Part shown: positions 15,101 to 22,049 of the stretch, one piece after another | Numbering within the stretch: position 1 is the first letter of the stretch | Layout: each line of letters opens with the position of its first letter | Assembly (NCBI GenBank): GCA_037179385.1 | Contig: CM074190.1 | Location: 7,516,284 to 7,580,283 of the forward strand | DNA from: Holothuria scabra | Taxonomy: Eukaryota > Echinodermata > Holothuroidea > Aspidochirotida > Holothuriidae | Length of the DNA: 64,000 nt | Direction of reading: 5' to 3' | Notes under the pieces: model-generated | What the model saw: only the letters and a program-made list of their open reading frames with translations | Told to the model about the DNA's origin: nothing | Database searches by the model: none | Program-made: the position numbers and the translations under genes

Positions 15101-18100
15101 TAGAAAGGAAGAGGGGGGCCCGGAGAGATGGGACATGGGAAGGGGGATGAAGGAGGAGAACTGACAATTCATTTAATATCACCTTATAAATAAAAAAATC
15201 ACAAACTGTTTTCCCCACTTTAAAAATTTATAGAAATTTCATTTTAAAAAGACACTGTCCATCTGAAAAAGAAACCCAGGACCATTTTTGGCGGCTTTGA
15301 GCAAATTAAAAAATACTGCTGGAAACAAAGAGTCAGCTACATTAATGTTTCAATTAATTTAATTTTGTAAGTGACAGCCAAAATTATTTTTCAAAGGGCA
15401 TTTAAAACTAGAAAGCCAAAAGGCTTAGTGATTCCTTGCCATATGATATATTGTAATAATGAACATGGATGCCCACATGACAAGCATGAGATCCCTCACA
15501 AATACTGAGGTATACTTGTAAGGTCAAAACCTTTTGAGATCATGTGACCCAAAATGACCTTTTACACTCACTTAAAACAATAGGGAGCAACTACCTAAAA
15601 AGACCATCAACATGCTAAATATGAATAATTCACAAACTGAGTATGAGATCCCTCCACAGTTCAATAACCACATAAAATATCATGTCTTCAAGGTTTTGCC
15701 CTTTTGTGACCCCAACCTTTGACCTCCACAAACAAGAGAAATCTCCCACGGAATTATGATACTGGTAAACTATGTTGTCTATTAACTTGATAAAGAGATA
15801 CTTTTGAAACATGCTCCTTTAAATCAAAATTTTGGGTATTGAGGATAGCTCTCTATATAATGATGTCTCTATGATCCAAAAAGTTGACTGCATTGAGGTT
15901 AGTGTTACAACAAACCCTAATCCTAACAGTCATCCATAAATTGGAACATTCAGTAGGGACATCTCAGCAGAAAGGTGTAACCTTGGCTATTAGTGGTGGT
16001 CCTTTTGTTCCTTTTGTATTTGTTTTTTGGTGTAATGCCCTTTCCAATGACTATGATATCCTTGAAAATTAACAAAAAATGGGAACCCTAATAAACCAGA
16101 AATTAACAAGATTTGTAATTTGCCTTAAATTGTCTGCTTGTAGGAACACCACATAACAGAGTACAAGTCAAGTGTCCTTTGTTTGATACACAGTAGATAC
16201 TATTTGCTAGTTTTGATTACCTGCACTACAGTACTTTCTGAAAACAAGCCTTACTGAGAGGGCTAAATAAGTGTCAGACATTATCTCCAGACAGGTAGGA
16301 AATGGTTAAAGCCATTGAGCTGTATGATTCAATGAGAAAACCCCTCAGGACACTGTGGCGGTCAAATGTGATGAATTAAGTATTAAAGATAACAGTGACC
16401 AGCAATTTTCACAGACTCTGGTGGGACAGTTACAATTTGATTCATTCAATTAGGCAATCTCAGTTCAAGCATGCTCAGGGGTATTTGATCCAAATGATCA
16501 GTTATTTAGTTCTTTTTATAAAACTAATTACCCGTGGTGTATTTAATTATCTAGTTCCCACTTCCATGTCCTTATGAGGACAGTGGCACAAGGTTTGTCT
16601 GTAACTTTTAACAATCTTTGATACTAAATTTAATGTTATCTTTATACTTTCTTTAGGGTTATGGAAGAAACAATGCTTGTATGTTCTAAAAGAAATTTTG
16701 GGCATCATACAGAGCACTTGATCTGTTCATAGTTTACACTTATGAAGTTCCCCACTGAACAATTCCTCTGCTTTGTGGGCATGGAAGCTTTCTCCAATAT
16801 GTTCAGACTATGTCCCCAAATAACCCTCATACAGCCTTTGTTTAACTCACATATTTCATGAAAATCTATAGGCCGAGATACTTATGGCAAAATCAGCATA
16901 CCTCTGACAAAGATAAATTAACTAAAATGTCAGCCTGATGAACAGTTTTTTTCCTTTTTAACTTTTTCAGATTTTATTCTACCCACTTACTCTTATGCAT
17001 ATTAATACTGGCATGAAATGTTATAGGGCAAAACTTCAAACCAAAATCAACACAAATACTATACCAAATGCACTTTTATGCACTTTAGACATTCTTAATA
17101 CAGTGAGATTGCTTCAGTACATACTTTGAAATTACCCAACTTGATCATTTACATAATGAAGTGGATTCCAAAAGCTTACCAAATGCATCTTACATTACCC
17201 ATGCCATTCAAAACTCTTCACCCTATGCACTAATGATTATTAACCCTACCAGTTACCCTTTTTGAGATATAGTATGTGCAAGGTTTAACCTCTGATGACC
17301 CTAAATGACCTTTGACCTCCAGTAAAAACAATAGGGATTATCTACTCAATATGGACAATCCACATGCTAAGTATGAGATGCCTCACAGTTACCCTTCTTG
17401 AGATATACTGTTTACAAAGTTTTGATGTTTTGACCTCTGGTGAGCTCAGATGACCTTTGAACTCCACCAAAAACAATAGGCATCATCTACTTAACATGGA
17501 CAATCCACATGCTATGTATAAGAGCCCTCACAGTTACCCTCCTTGAGATACAGTGTTTACAAGGTTTTGACCTTTTTACCTCTGATGACCCCAAATGACC
17601 TTTGACCTCCACCAAAAACAATAGGAATCATCTACTCAATATGGGCAATCTTCATGGTAAGTATGAGATCACTCACATTTTTCCTTCTGGAGATATCGTG
17701 TTTACAAGCAATTTCCAAGGTATTTACCATTTGACCCCTGGTGACCCCAAATGACCTTTGACCTCCACCAAAAATAATAGGGACCTTATACTCAATGTGG
17801 GCAATCTACATGCCAAGTTTGAGATCTCTCAGAGTTACCCTTCTTGAGATATCGTGTTTACAAGCGGGCGTCACACACACACCAACACACACACACGACA
17901 TCACCATCGCATAGATTCCTTGCCTGCCTTTGGCAAGGAATCAAAAAGCTTGTCAACTCACCCACTCCCTAATACAGGAAGCATACAGGATAGCATTAAT
18001 AACACAAAGTATTGAGTAATGGAAATTTTACTTTAGTAGGGGAGTCCTGCAACTGCTTCTGCAAAGATGATAAAGCTGATGGCACATTTTATAAAGCTTA

Positions 18101-18634
18101 CTGTAGCAACAGAGATTTAGGCTTGACCCCTAGTCAAGTAAAATACAGTAAGGTGTGTTTTTAATCCAAGTACAATTTCAAGTTTTCTTATCTAAACAGT
18201 TCAATTCCCATCTACTCTGCCTTTAAAAAAAGTCAACCGTGTCCTACCTTGGTACAGTAAGCTATCCAACTGTTTCATTGGGAACTTATCATACTGTAAT
18301 TTACAAGCCAAAGACTTCTCCCACATATGTTGTCTCTTAACATCAAAAAGAAAGAAAAGAAAAGTCTTGGGAGGCATAAATTACAAAGAGTGAAATGTAT
18401 ATTGTTTAGGGGATGAACAGTACTGTACATAATGGTGGAGAAAATGCTATAATAAGTGCAACTATGTATTTACCAGATTTACCTGTTCTTTACAACCACA
18501 TGAGTATCTTTGACAGAAGATGGAAAGTCCACAGTCTGAATCTCTGTTGCCTCTCTGAAGTTGTTTGACAATTTTGTGACTACCAACTTGCGGAAAGTGC
18601 TGGGAAGGGTAGCCGCCTTCCCTATGGAACTCAT
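63..18634 (-). CDS. ZADH2: ZADH2/prostaglandin reductase 3-like (seven exons, 3' part outside window)
   Basis: Spliced CDS: 18634-18483, 15063-14970, 6709-6611, 4948-4810, 2741-2713, 2232-2158, 134-63 (660 nt, residues 1-220, open at the left edge). All junctions are GT-AG and the reading frame is continuous. The protein reads like the zinc-less quinone oxidoreductase branch of the MDR superfamily: an N-terminal KLVVTKLSNNFREA stretch, then FCGVNASDVNFANG and PPFDIGFE (GroES-like fold), then KVLVTAAAGGTGQFAVQLAK, the nucleotide-binding beta-alpha-beta with the glycine-rich GGTGQ, then LGCDRPINYK. Known family role: human ZADH2 (PTGR3) reduces 15-keto-prostaglandins with NADPH. The human protein is about 377 residues, so roughly 150 C-terminal residues should lie to the left. 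The start ATG at 18634 precedes the conserved N-terminus; an upstream non-coding exon is possible because TTTAG sits just 5' of it. Introns are filled with LINEs and HINE-like repeats. Family assignment is firm; the exact substrate is inferred. Confidence 0.9.
135..536. other. Intron of the ZADH2-like gene
   Basis: Intronic sequence between exon 7 and the MITE at 537. No coding or repeat structure recognised. Confidence 0.6.
537..794. mobile_element. MITE, TATAGACGAATCC family, copy 1
   Basis: The ends are inverted: TATAGACGAATCC at 537-549 and GGATTCATCTATA at 782-794. The body is the reverse complement of the copy at 57172-57433, including the GACGGACCCCAGTTATGG-like segment near one end. 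About 258 bp, with no coding capacity. The superfamily is not determined; a TATA duplication at the ends would suit several cut-and-paste families. Confidence 0.75.
1160..1790 (+). repeat. Dispersed repeat R, copy 1
   Basis: The stretch starting near GTGGTGAAATTTCTACTCAA matches 33283-33800 over several hundred bases, sharing the landmarks ACTTCCTCTCATT, AATGCTTTGTTTC and AGACTGTTCATTAATGT. A third copy (24950-25316 plus 29797-29965) is split by a LINE. No reading frame is shared, so it is non-coding; class unknown. Confidence 0.65.
2158..2232 (-). CDS. ZADH2: ZADH2-like exon 6
   Basis: It encodes residues 172-196 (VQLAKLAGCHTIGTCSTDHK and the following AELLK), the helix and strand after the glycine motif. 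It is exactly 25 codons, phase 0 on both sides. The acceptor is gatag|GTG and the donor AAG|gtattt. Confidence 0.9.
2713..2741 (-). CDS. ZADH2: ZADH2-like exon 5 (29-nt microexon)
   Basis: With one base from exon 4, these 29 bases encode AAAGGTGQFA, residues 162-171, the glycine-rich NADPH-binding turn. The acceptor is ccacag|CGG and the donor GCT|gttagt. Without it the frame breaks and the cofactor loop is lost, so it must be spliced in for an active enzyme. Easily missed by gene predictors. Confidence 0.88.
2742..4809. other. Intron of the ZADH2-like gene
   Basis: This 2.1-kb intron holds no gene or recognised repeat that I could support. At 3360-3960 there are several GATC-rich lines but no clear unit. 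Confidence 0.5.
4810..4948 (-). CDS. ZADH2: ZADH2-like exon 4
   Basis: It encodes residues 116-161 and one base of codon 162, ending GPLKEGQKVLVT, the first strand of the Rossmann fold. The acceptor is ttttag|GTT and the donor AACAG|gtaact. Confidence 0.9.
4949..6610. other. Intron of the ZADH2-like gene
   Basis: Intronic sequence between exons 3 and 4; nothing recognised. Confidence 0.5.
6611..6709 (-). CDS. ZADH2: ZADH2-like exon 3
   Basis: It encodes residues 83-115, from SIGEVVAVG to GSYSEYQ. The acceptor is gaacag|AGT and the donor CAG|gtaaac; phase 0 on both sides. It completes the GFE-x-IGEVVA core that is conserved in the family. Confidence 0.9.
6710..8099. other. Intron of the ZADH2-like gene, left part
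   Basis: The intron between exons 2 and 3 runs 6710-14969. Its first 1.4 kb shows nothing I recognise; the SINEs and LINE that follow are listed separately. Confidence 0.5.
8108..8220 (+). repeat. tRNA-derived SINE, 5' fragment
   Basis: It contains CTTGCAACCAGGAGG, a B-box-like GGAGTTTGATTCCTGG and then GTCATACTGAAGACTTAAA, matching the head of the SINEs at 45787 and 52968. The copy stops after about 110 bp at AAGCAATGGAAAACAA. Confidence 0.6.
8480..8765 (-). repeat. tRNA-derived SINE, minus-strand copy
   Basis: On the minus strand it starts with a tRNA-like head (TAGCAGTAGAGCATCTGCC, A-box-like; GGTTTGGTTCCC, weak B box), followed by GTCATACCAAAGAC, a CATAAGCAATGGAACAGGG segment, a GGCCACAACTGGAAATG segment and the tail ACTCCATCTAACT. 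The same order of segments is seen at 31995, 45787 and 52968. Confidence 0.7.
8766..9627. other. Intron of the ZADH2-like gene
   Basis: Between the SINE and the LINE tail; an 85-codon open frame at 9014-9271 has no recognisable features. Nothing else seen. Confidence 0.45.
9633..10949 (-). mobile_element. CR1-like LINE 1: RT and 3' end, inactivated
   Basis: Minus-strand RT pieces lie at 10967-10422 (FLEDVSLSLSSGSSV, LDFQKAFDKV, SGVPQGSFLGPLL and the catalytic FADDTKL box), 10412-10215 and 10207-9971 (thumb/connection, LYKQLVRLHPDYAAQAWSP). Frameshifts separate them. The element ends in a pentamer tail ATAAC x3 at 9633-9647 (GTTAT on the minus strand), the same tail as LINEs 2 and 3. Gene order and motifs are those of the CR1/L2 group. 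It lies in the ZADH2 intron in the same orientation as the gene. It is split from its 5' half by the HINE-like element at 10950-12204. Confidence 0.88.
10950..12204 (+). mobile_element. HINE/pearl-like element, copy 1 (inside LINE 1)
   Basis: The uninterrupted LINE (26891-26960 in LINE 2) reads CCTTTTTAAAAATTGG, and here that site is split at 10949 and 12205. The inserted piece starts with a small stem-loop (GAGCCC-aat-GGGC) followed by GGTTCC, contains degenerate 106-146-bp units with TGACCTTTGACC cores at 11758, 11864 and 12010, then a (CA)n tract at 12130-12162, and ends in a hairpin (12180-12187 pairing with 12197-12204). This layout of a left end, about 150-bp tandem units, a microsatellite and a 3' hairpin is that described for pearl/HINE non-autonomous Helentrons. 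Confidence 0.72.
12205..12660 (-). mobile_element. CR1-like LINE 1: segment between endonuclease and RT
   Basis: The minus-strand frame 12643-12311 encodes NPKSFHAYARPKQ, HDENGLLFSDHRDMANLLN and LKSLKTSKAPGP, the linker ahead of the RT fingers that is typical of CR1-type ORF2. It continues in LINE 2 as the DWRVANVTPIFKKGDRS region. Degenerate with frameshifts. Confidence 0.82.
12661..13736 (-). mobile_element. CR1-like LINE 1: apurinic endonuclease domain, broken
   Basis: Minus-strand pieces: 13736-13410 with FANVCSISNKFNEFLAH, DLIGVSESWLHSDI (the catalytic Glu of the EEP fold) and PGYKTYRQDR; and 13289-12927 with FGDFKFLDI (GDFN-like motif) and CSDHDLVSF (the SDH motif). The middle portion around 13534-13304 is in another frame. 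This is the AP-endonuclease-like domain that nicks the target DNA in LINE retrotransposition. Frameshifts show it is inactive. Confidence 0.85.
13737..14120 (-). mobile_element. CR1-like LINE 1: SGNH/esterase domain, broken
   Basis: Reading on the minus strand from 14110: CRDEEAVAVLVGTNNLSRDR (the GTNDL-like block of SGNH hydrolases), a stop and frameshift, then 13972-13740 with ILPLFDRRVSWSKF, LHGLQFVDTWSGF, and GGLHLSSAGANKLGRLVP (the terminal D/GLHLS-x-G catalytic-His block). An esterase domain preceding the endonuclease is known in CR1-like LINEs (Kapitonov and Jurka). The copy appears 5'-truncated near 14120, where CCGGGATTGTAGC begins. Confidence 0.75.
14126..14969. other. Intron of the ZADH2-like gene
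   Basis: AT-rich intron; nothing recognised apart from a T/A-rich base composition. Confidence 0.5.
14970..15063 (-). CDS. ZADH2: ZADH2-like exon 2
   Basis: It encodes residues 51-82 (FCGVNASDVNFANG through FDIGFE), the conserved substrate-pocket part of the GroES-like domain. The acceptor is tacacag|ATTTTG and the donor GAG|gtgaga. It follows exon 1 in phase 2. Confidence 0.9.
15409..17943 (+). mobile_element. HINE/pearl-like element, copy 2
   Basis: The left end (AGAAAGCCAAAAGGCTTAG then TGATTCCTTGCC, 15411-15440) is identical to the left end of copy 3 at 20219. The right end is a hairpin, 17914-17924 pairing with 17932-17942, after a short (CA)n tract. Degenerate units lie at 15480-15760; clear 145-156-bp units lie at 17240-17860 with TGACCTTTGACC cores at 17306, 17451, 17596 and 17752. 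The segment 15830-17240 has no visible units and may be a second insertion. It sits in the intron between ZADH2-like exons 1 and 2. Confidence 0.7.
17240..17860. repeat. Tandem units with DR1 cores, copy 2 array
   Basis: About four units of 145-156 bp, each with GACCTCTGGTGACCCCAAA, a TGACCTTTGACCT core, CCACCAAAAACAATAGG, CCACATGCTAAGTATGAG and CTTGAGATATCGTGTTTACA. Spacing between cores is 145, 145 and 156 bp. The core is the reverse complement of the DR1 consensus AGGTCAAAGGTCA; it is perfect at 17306, 17596 and 17752, with one mismatch at 17451. Confidence 0.85.
17944..18482. other. Intron 1 of the ZADH2-like gene, 5' part
   Basis: 540 bases between the HINE-like element and exon 1; nothing recognised. 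Confidence 0.5.
18483..18634 (-). CDS. ZADH2: ZADH2-like exon 1 (coding part)
   Basis: It encodes residues 1-50 plus two bases of codon 51, starting MSSIGKAATLPSTFRKLVVT. The donor is AACAG|gtaaat. The start is placed at the first ATG before the conserved KLVVTKL motif. The protein has about 15 residues ahead of that motif; this could be a short targeting or linker segment, since it has only Lys and Arg charges. Confidence 0.88.
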
Positions 18635-19226
18635 TGTACTTACTAAAGATTACAAAATAAAAATGTCAGTCTCCTCAACAACTCTGTAACATTCTATTGT
18701 AACAATTTGCCATTGTTTAGAGATCAATACTGTTGCATTTACCATGATTCATAAAACACACACACACATTTTTTTAAAATCCTCGTTGTGGTAGGGTAAG
18801 CAAGCTGGTGTTACTGTATCTGATACAAAGAGTTCTTAAAATCACATGTAATGGGCCCTTAATGTGTCCCTGTTTCAATATTTGGACTTTACTTGTTGAT
18901 TCTGAATCTTAGAGCCTTTAAGATTAATATATTCAAAAAGGCCACAGCAAAAACTAGAGTCCTACAAAGAACAGTGCACTATGGTATGTACTGTTCATTT
19001 GCAGGCCATCTTTTTGCTATATGAGAAGTAAGAAGATTTAAAATAGTGCAGGACAATTTAAAACTAACTTGAAAACTCATTTGCTTACTTTGTCCTATTG
19101 ACCACCTGTTGTATAGTTTTAGCACTTTGAGACTTCTTGTGTAAGGCTCTATGTAATAACTGTTATATTATTATTATAACTGTAAGTAACTGATGCAACC
19201 CTTGGAATAACTCTATTTCTTCTTGA
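18635..19226. promoter_or_regulatory. ZADH2: Upstream region of the ZADH2-like gene
   Basis: 5' flank of the gene on the minus strand. No TATA or initiator can be assigned with confidence. A TTTAG acceptor-like site directly before the ATG suggests the transcript may start in an exon further upstream. Confidence 0.3.
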
Positions 19227-19340
19227 TCAATTCAGAGCCAGTCTGCGTTTCATGCACTCCAACAGGAAGATCTTCGGCGTGAGCACCAACTCCTTCTTGG
19301 TGTAGCCGCGGGCAAGGTGAACTCCCATGCAGCGGGCCGG
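19227..19340 (-). pseudogene. GC-rich coding-like fragment, C-terminal end of an unknown protein
   Basis: A GC-rich islet in AT-rich surroundings. On the minus strand it reads in one frame MGVHLARGYTKKELVLTPKI and then FLLECMKRRLALN before a TGA at 19229-19227. Third positions are mostly G or C, as in a real coding exon. An in-frame TAA lies immediately upstream (19343-19341) and no acceptor avoids it, so it is probably a remnant of a retroelement or processed copy. I do not recognise the protein. Confidence 0.4.
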
Positions 19341-20218
19341 TTAATTCTTGTCATATGATAAACATACAGTATACTGTGCTATACAGTACTTGTTTTGCCA
19401 ATGAATGGTGTAGGCATTACATTATGCACATATATACAAATGCATGTTCAATTGCACCTCATTTTGTGTGTACCAGATACTTACAAAAGTACATACATTG
19501 CCAATGTACGATGATCATATATGTGTATACTGTACGTAAGTGCGCGTGTCTGCAGTTTGCTATGAAGAATTGCATATGCACAGAAAACCTAGGCTTATGA
19601 TTGCAAAAACCTTGGCACACCTTCAGCATGGACTTTACATGGAATGCATCCTGCATGCAGGGTCTTGAGGCAGTCACCACTCACTTCTAACTCATTTTTG
19701 TAATAGTCCACAGTAAGGCTCAATTGGCAAAGCTCTTTGGTTGACACTGCTATTTATGTAAAGTATTGTAGCTCATATTATACAGCACAGGCTTGGGGAA
19801 ATCGTTAATCAGTAATCATAATCGATTGCAATTGATTACACATTTTGAAGTAGTTGTAATCCTAATTGATTACTTTTTTGAAAATCGCAAAGTAATCGCA
19901 ATCGCGGTTCCATTTCTGATTACACTGAAGTTGAATTGAACAAAGAAGTAAAGTTACTAAACAATTTTTTCAGTTCTTGGTTCTTCTGTTGGAATGACAA
20001 AATTTAATTGTCCCTCTTTCTTGGATGTTCCAGCCTTAAAAGAGTGAGAAGTGCATGGGTTCAATAATCTCTACTTTGGGAGGACTTGGTTCTGTTCTAT
20101 CTAGATCAATGTCCATGGCATTTTTTCCAGTTGTGGGCACTGGATTGTTTTGCCTACTACATTGTTTATGTGGAAAGAAAATGTAATCACGATTGCAATC
20201 ATGATTACATTGCAATAC

Positions 20219-21180
20219 CAGAAAGCCAAAAGGCTTAGTGATTCCTTGCCATCAAATACCTTACCTGCTTTCAAATTGACAGTGTTTGATAGGTTTTTCT
20301 TTACATTTCAGGCACAACATTTTCACAATTTTACCGCTGGTGACCTCAAATGACCTTTGACCTCTACCAAAAGCAATAGGCTTCTTTCTCTCAACATGAC
20401 AAATCTATATACCAAATATAAAGAGTATCGGTCACTCCTATTTGAAGATATCATGTTTACAAGCCATTTTCGGTGTTTTTGCATTTTAACTGCTAGTGAC
20501 CTCAAATGACCTTTGACCTCAACCAAAAACAATAGGCTTTTTCCTCTCAACATGACAAAGCTATATACCAAGCATGAGAAGTGTTGGTCACTCCTATCTG
20601 AAGAAATCATGTTTACAAGCCATTTTCGGTGTTTTCGCAATTTTACCGCTGGTGACCTCAAATGACCTTTGACTTCTACCAAAAGCAATAGGCTTCTTTC
20701 TCTCAACATGACAAATCTATATACCATATATGAAGATTATCGGTCACTCCTTTCTGAAGATATCATGTTTACAATCCATTTTTGAAGTTTTCGCAATTTT
20801 ACTGCTATTGACCTCAAATGACCTTTGACCTCTACCAAAAACAATAGGCTTCTCTCTCTCAACATGAAAAATCTATATACCAAATATGAAGAGTATTGGT
20901 CTCTCCTAACTGAAGATATCATGTTTAGCAATTTTACCGCTGCTGACCTCAAATGACCTTTGACCTCTACCAAAAACGATAGGGTTCTTCCTCTCAACAT
21001 GACAAATCTATATACCAAGTATGAACATTGTCGGGCAATCCTATCTGAAGATATCGTGTTTACAAGCAAGCGTCACAAACACACACACATACACACCACA
21101 CATCAACACACATACACACACACACACACACACGACATCACCATCGCATAGATTCCTTGCCTGCCTACAGCAAGGAATCA
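20219..21180 (+). mobile_element. HINE/pearl-like element, copy 3 (inside hAT element)
   Basis: The left end is AGAAAGCCAAAAGGCTTAG plus TGATTCCTTGCC. Then come five tandem units, a (CA)n tract (21063-21134), the segment GACATCACCATCGCATA, and a terminal hairpin of 10 bp (21151-21160 with 21170-21179). The host hAT motif pattern resumes exactly at 21181. Because the main unit is 156 bp (52 codons), the minus strand stays open as a repetitive frame at 20727-20323; this is a by-product, not a gene. Confidence 0.78.
20330..21065. repeat. Five tandem 135-156-bp units with DR1/DR4 half-site clusters
   Basis: The TGACCTTTGACC cores start at 20351, 20507, 20663, 20819 and 20954 (spacing 156, 156, 156, 135). 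Four are perfect DR1 matches on the minus strand; 20663 has one mismatch. In each unit another TGACCT lies four bases before the core, giving three half-sites in a row: a DR1 overlapping a DR4. Confidence 0.88.
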
Positions 21181-21656
21181 ATAATCCCAATCGTAATCAA
21201 TTACTTTCAATTTTCATGCTGTTTCCATTGTGGTAAAAAAGTTGATTTTCTAACCTCAGTAATCTATTGTTCAACTGAGGTATATCAAGTTTCCAAACCT
21301 ACTGCTGGAGGTCTAATTATTACCACTTCACCGAGCTCCTAGTCCACTTAGGTTGCAATATATTACACAGTTCTTTGGGCAGGATTGTAATCAAAACCCC
21401 CTCTATGTGCTCTACATACTGTGGCTAGGGTTTCTTGACGTGGAGTATTCTTATGGTTTCTTCGCATGGAGTATTACTGTCTGTCAATCATCAAATTGTG
21501 TAATTGGGCAATGAAGGAAATCAATTGCATTTTTTTACCGCAACCATTTCATCATGTTAGCTGTAATCGGAATCATAATCCCAATCGTAAAATATGAAGT
21601 AGTCGCAATCGTAATCGTTTACATTGAAATGTTATCGCCCCAAGCCTGATACAGCA

Positions 21657-22049
21657 TGCAATTTAATGCCTGTTTTGATTACATATTGGGGTATGGTAGC
21701 TATACAGTTAACTCACCCTGAAGCAATAAAATTGAGTTTGCATCTGGATAAGAAAAAGTTTTAGACACTTGTGGGAGGGTCTGACCTACATTACAACATA
21801 GCCTAAATCAGGGCCTAAAGAAAGTTAGGCTAATCCTTGTTTAAAGGGCAGGAGCAGTCATCCCAAATTAAAGACGTGTAGTAGACTGTCCAGTTTCATG
21901 ATTGGCTGCACGGAGTCACGTAACAATGTTTTTTTCTCTTCAAATGTGAAATTTACAATCTAAATAACTGCTTGGTTTACCTTGAATATGCAATAGTAAA
22001 GTCATAAAATGTAATTAAAGATACTTTGAAGAGAAATAAGATGAAAGTC
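21657..22049. other. Intergenic
   Basis: Between the hAT element and the LINE 4 remnant; nothing recognised. Confidence 0.45.

Larger units (their letters stand above)
19788..21648. mobile_element. hAT-type element with nested HINE-like insertion
   Basis: The ends are inverted (CAGGCTTGGGG at 19788; CCCCAAGCCTG ending 21648) and flanked by a perfect 8-bp duplication ATACAGCA (19780-19787 and 21649-21656). The 8-bp duplication and CA..TG ends are typical of hAT elements. The internal sequence is full of short TAATCGATTAC/GTAATCG motifs on both sides of the insertion at 20219-21180. Without the insertion it is about 0.9 kb; no transposase is seen, so it is non-autonomous. Confidence 0.85.

Noticed and set aside
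20323..21069. Two repetitive minus-strand reading frames of 134 and 110 codons (VYRFVMLRERSLLLLVEVKG-type repeats)
   Set aside because: The unit is 156 bp, a multiple of three, so a frame stays open by chance. It lies wholly in tandem DNA of a mobile element and breaks where the unit is 135 bp.
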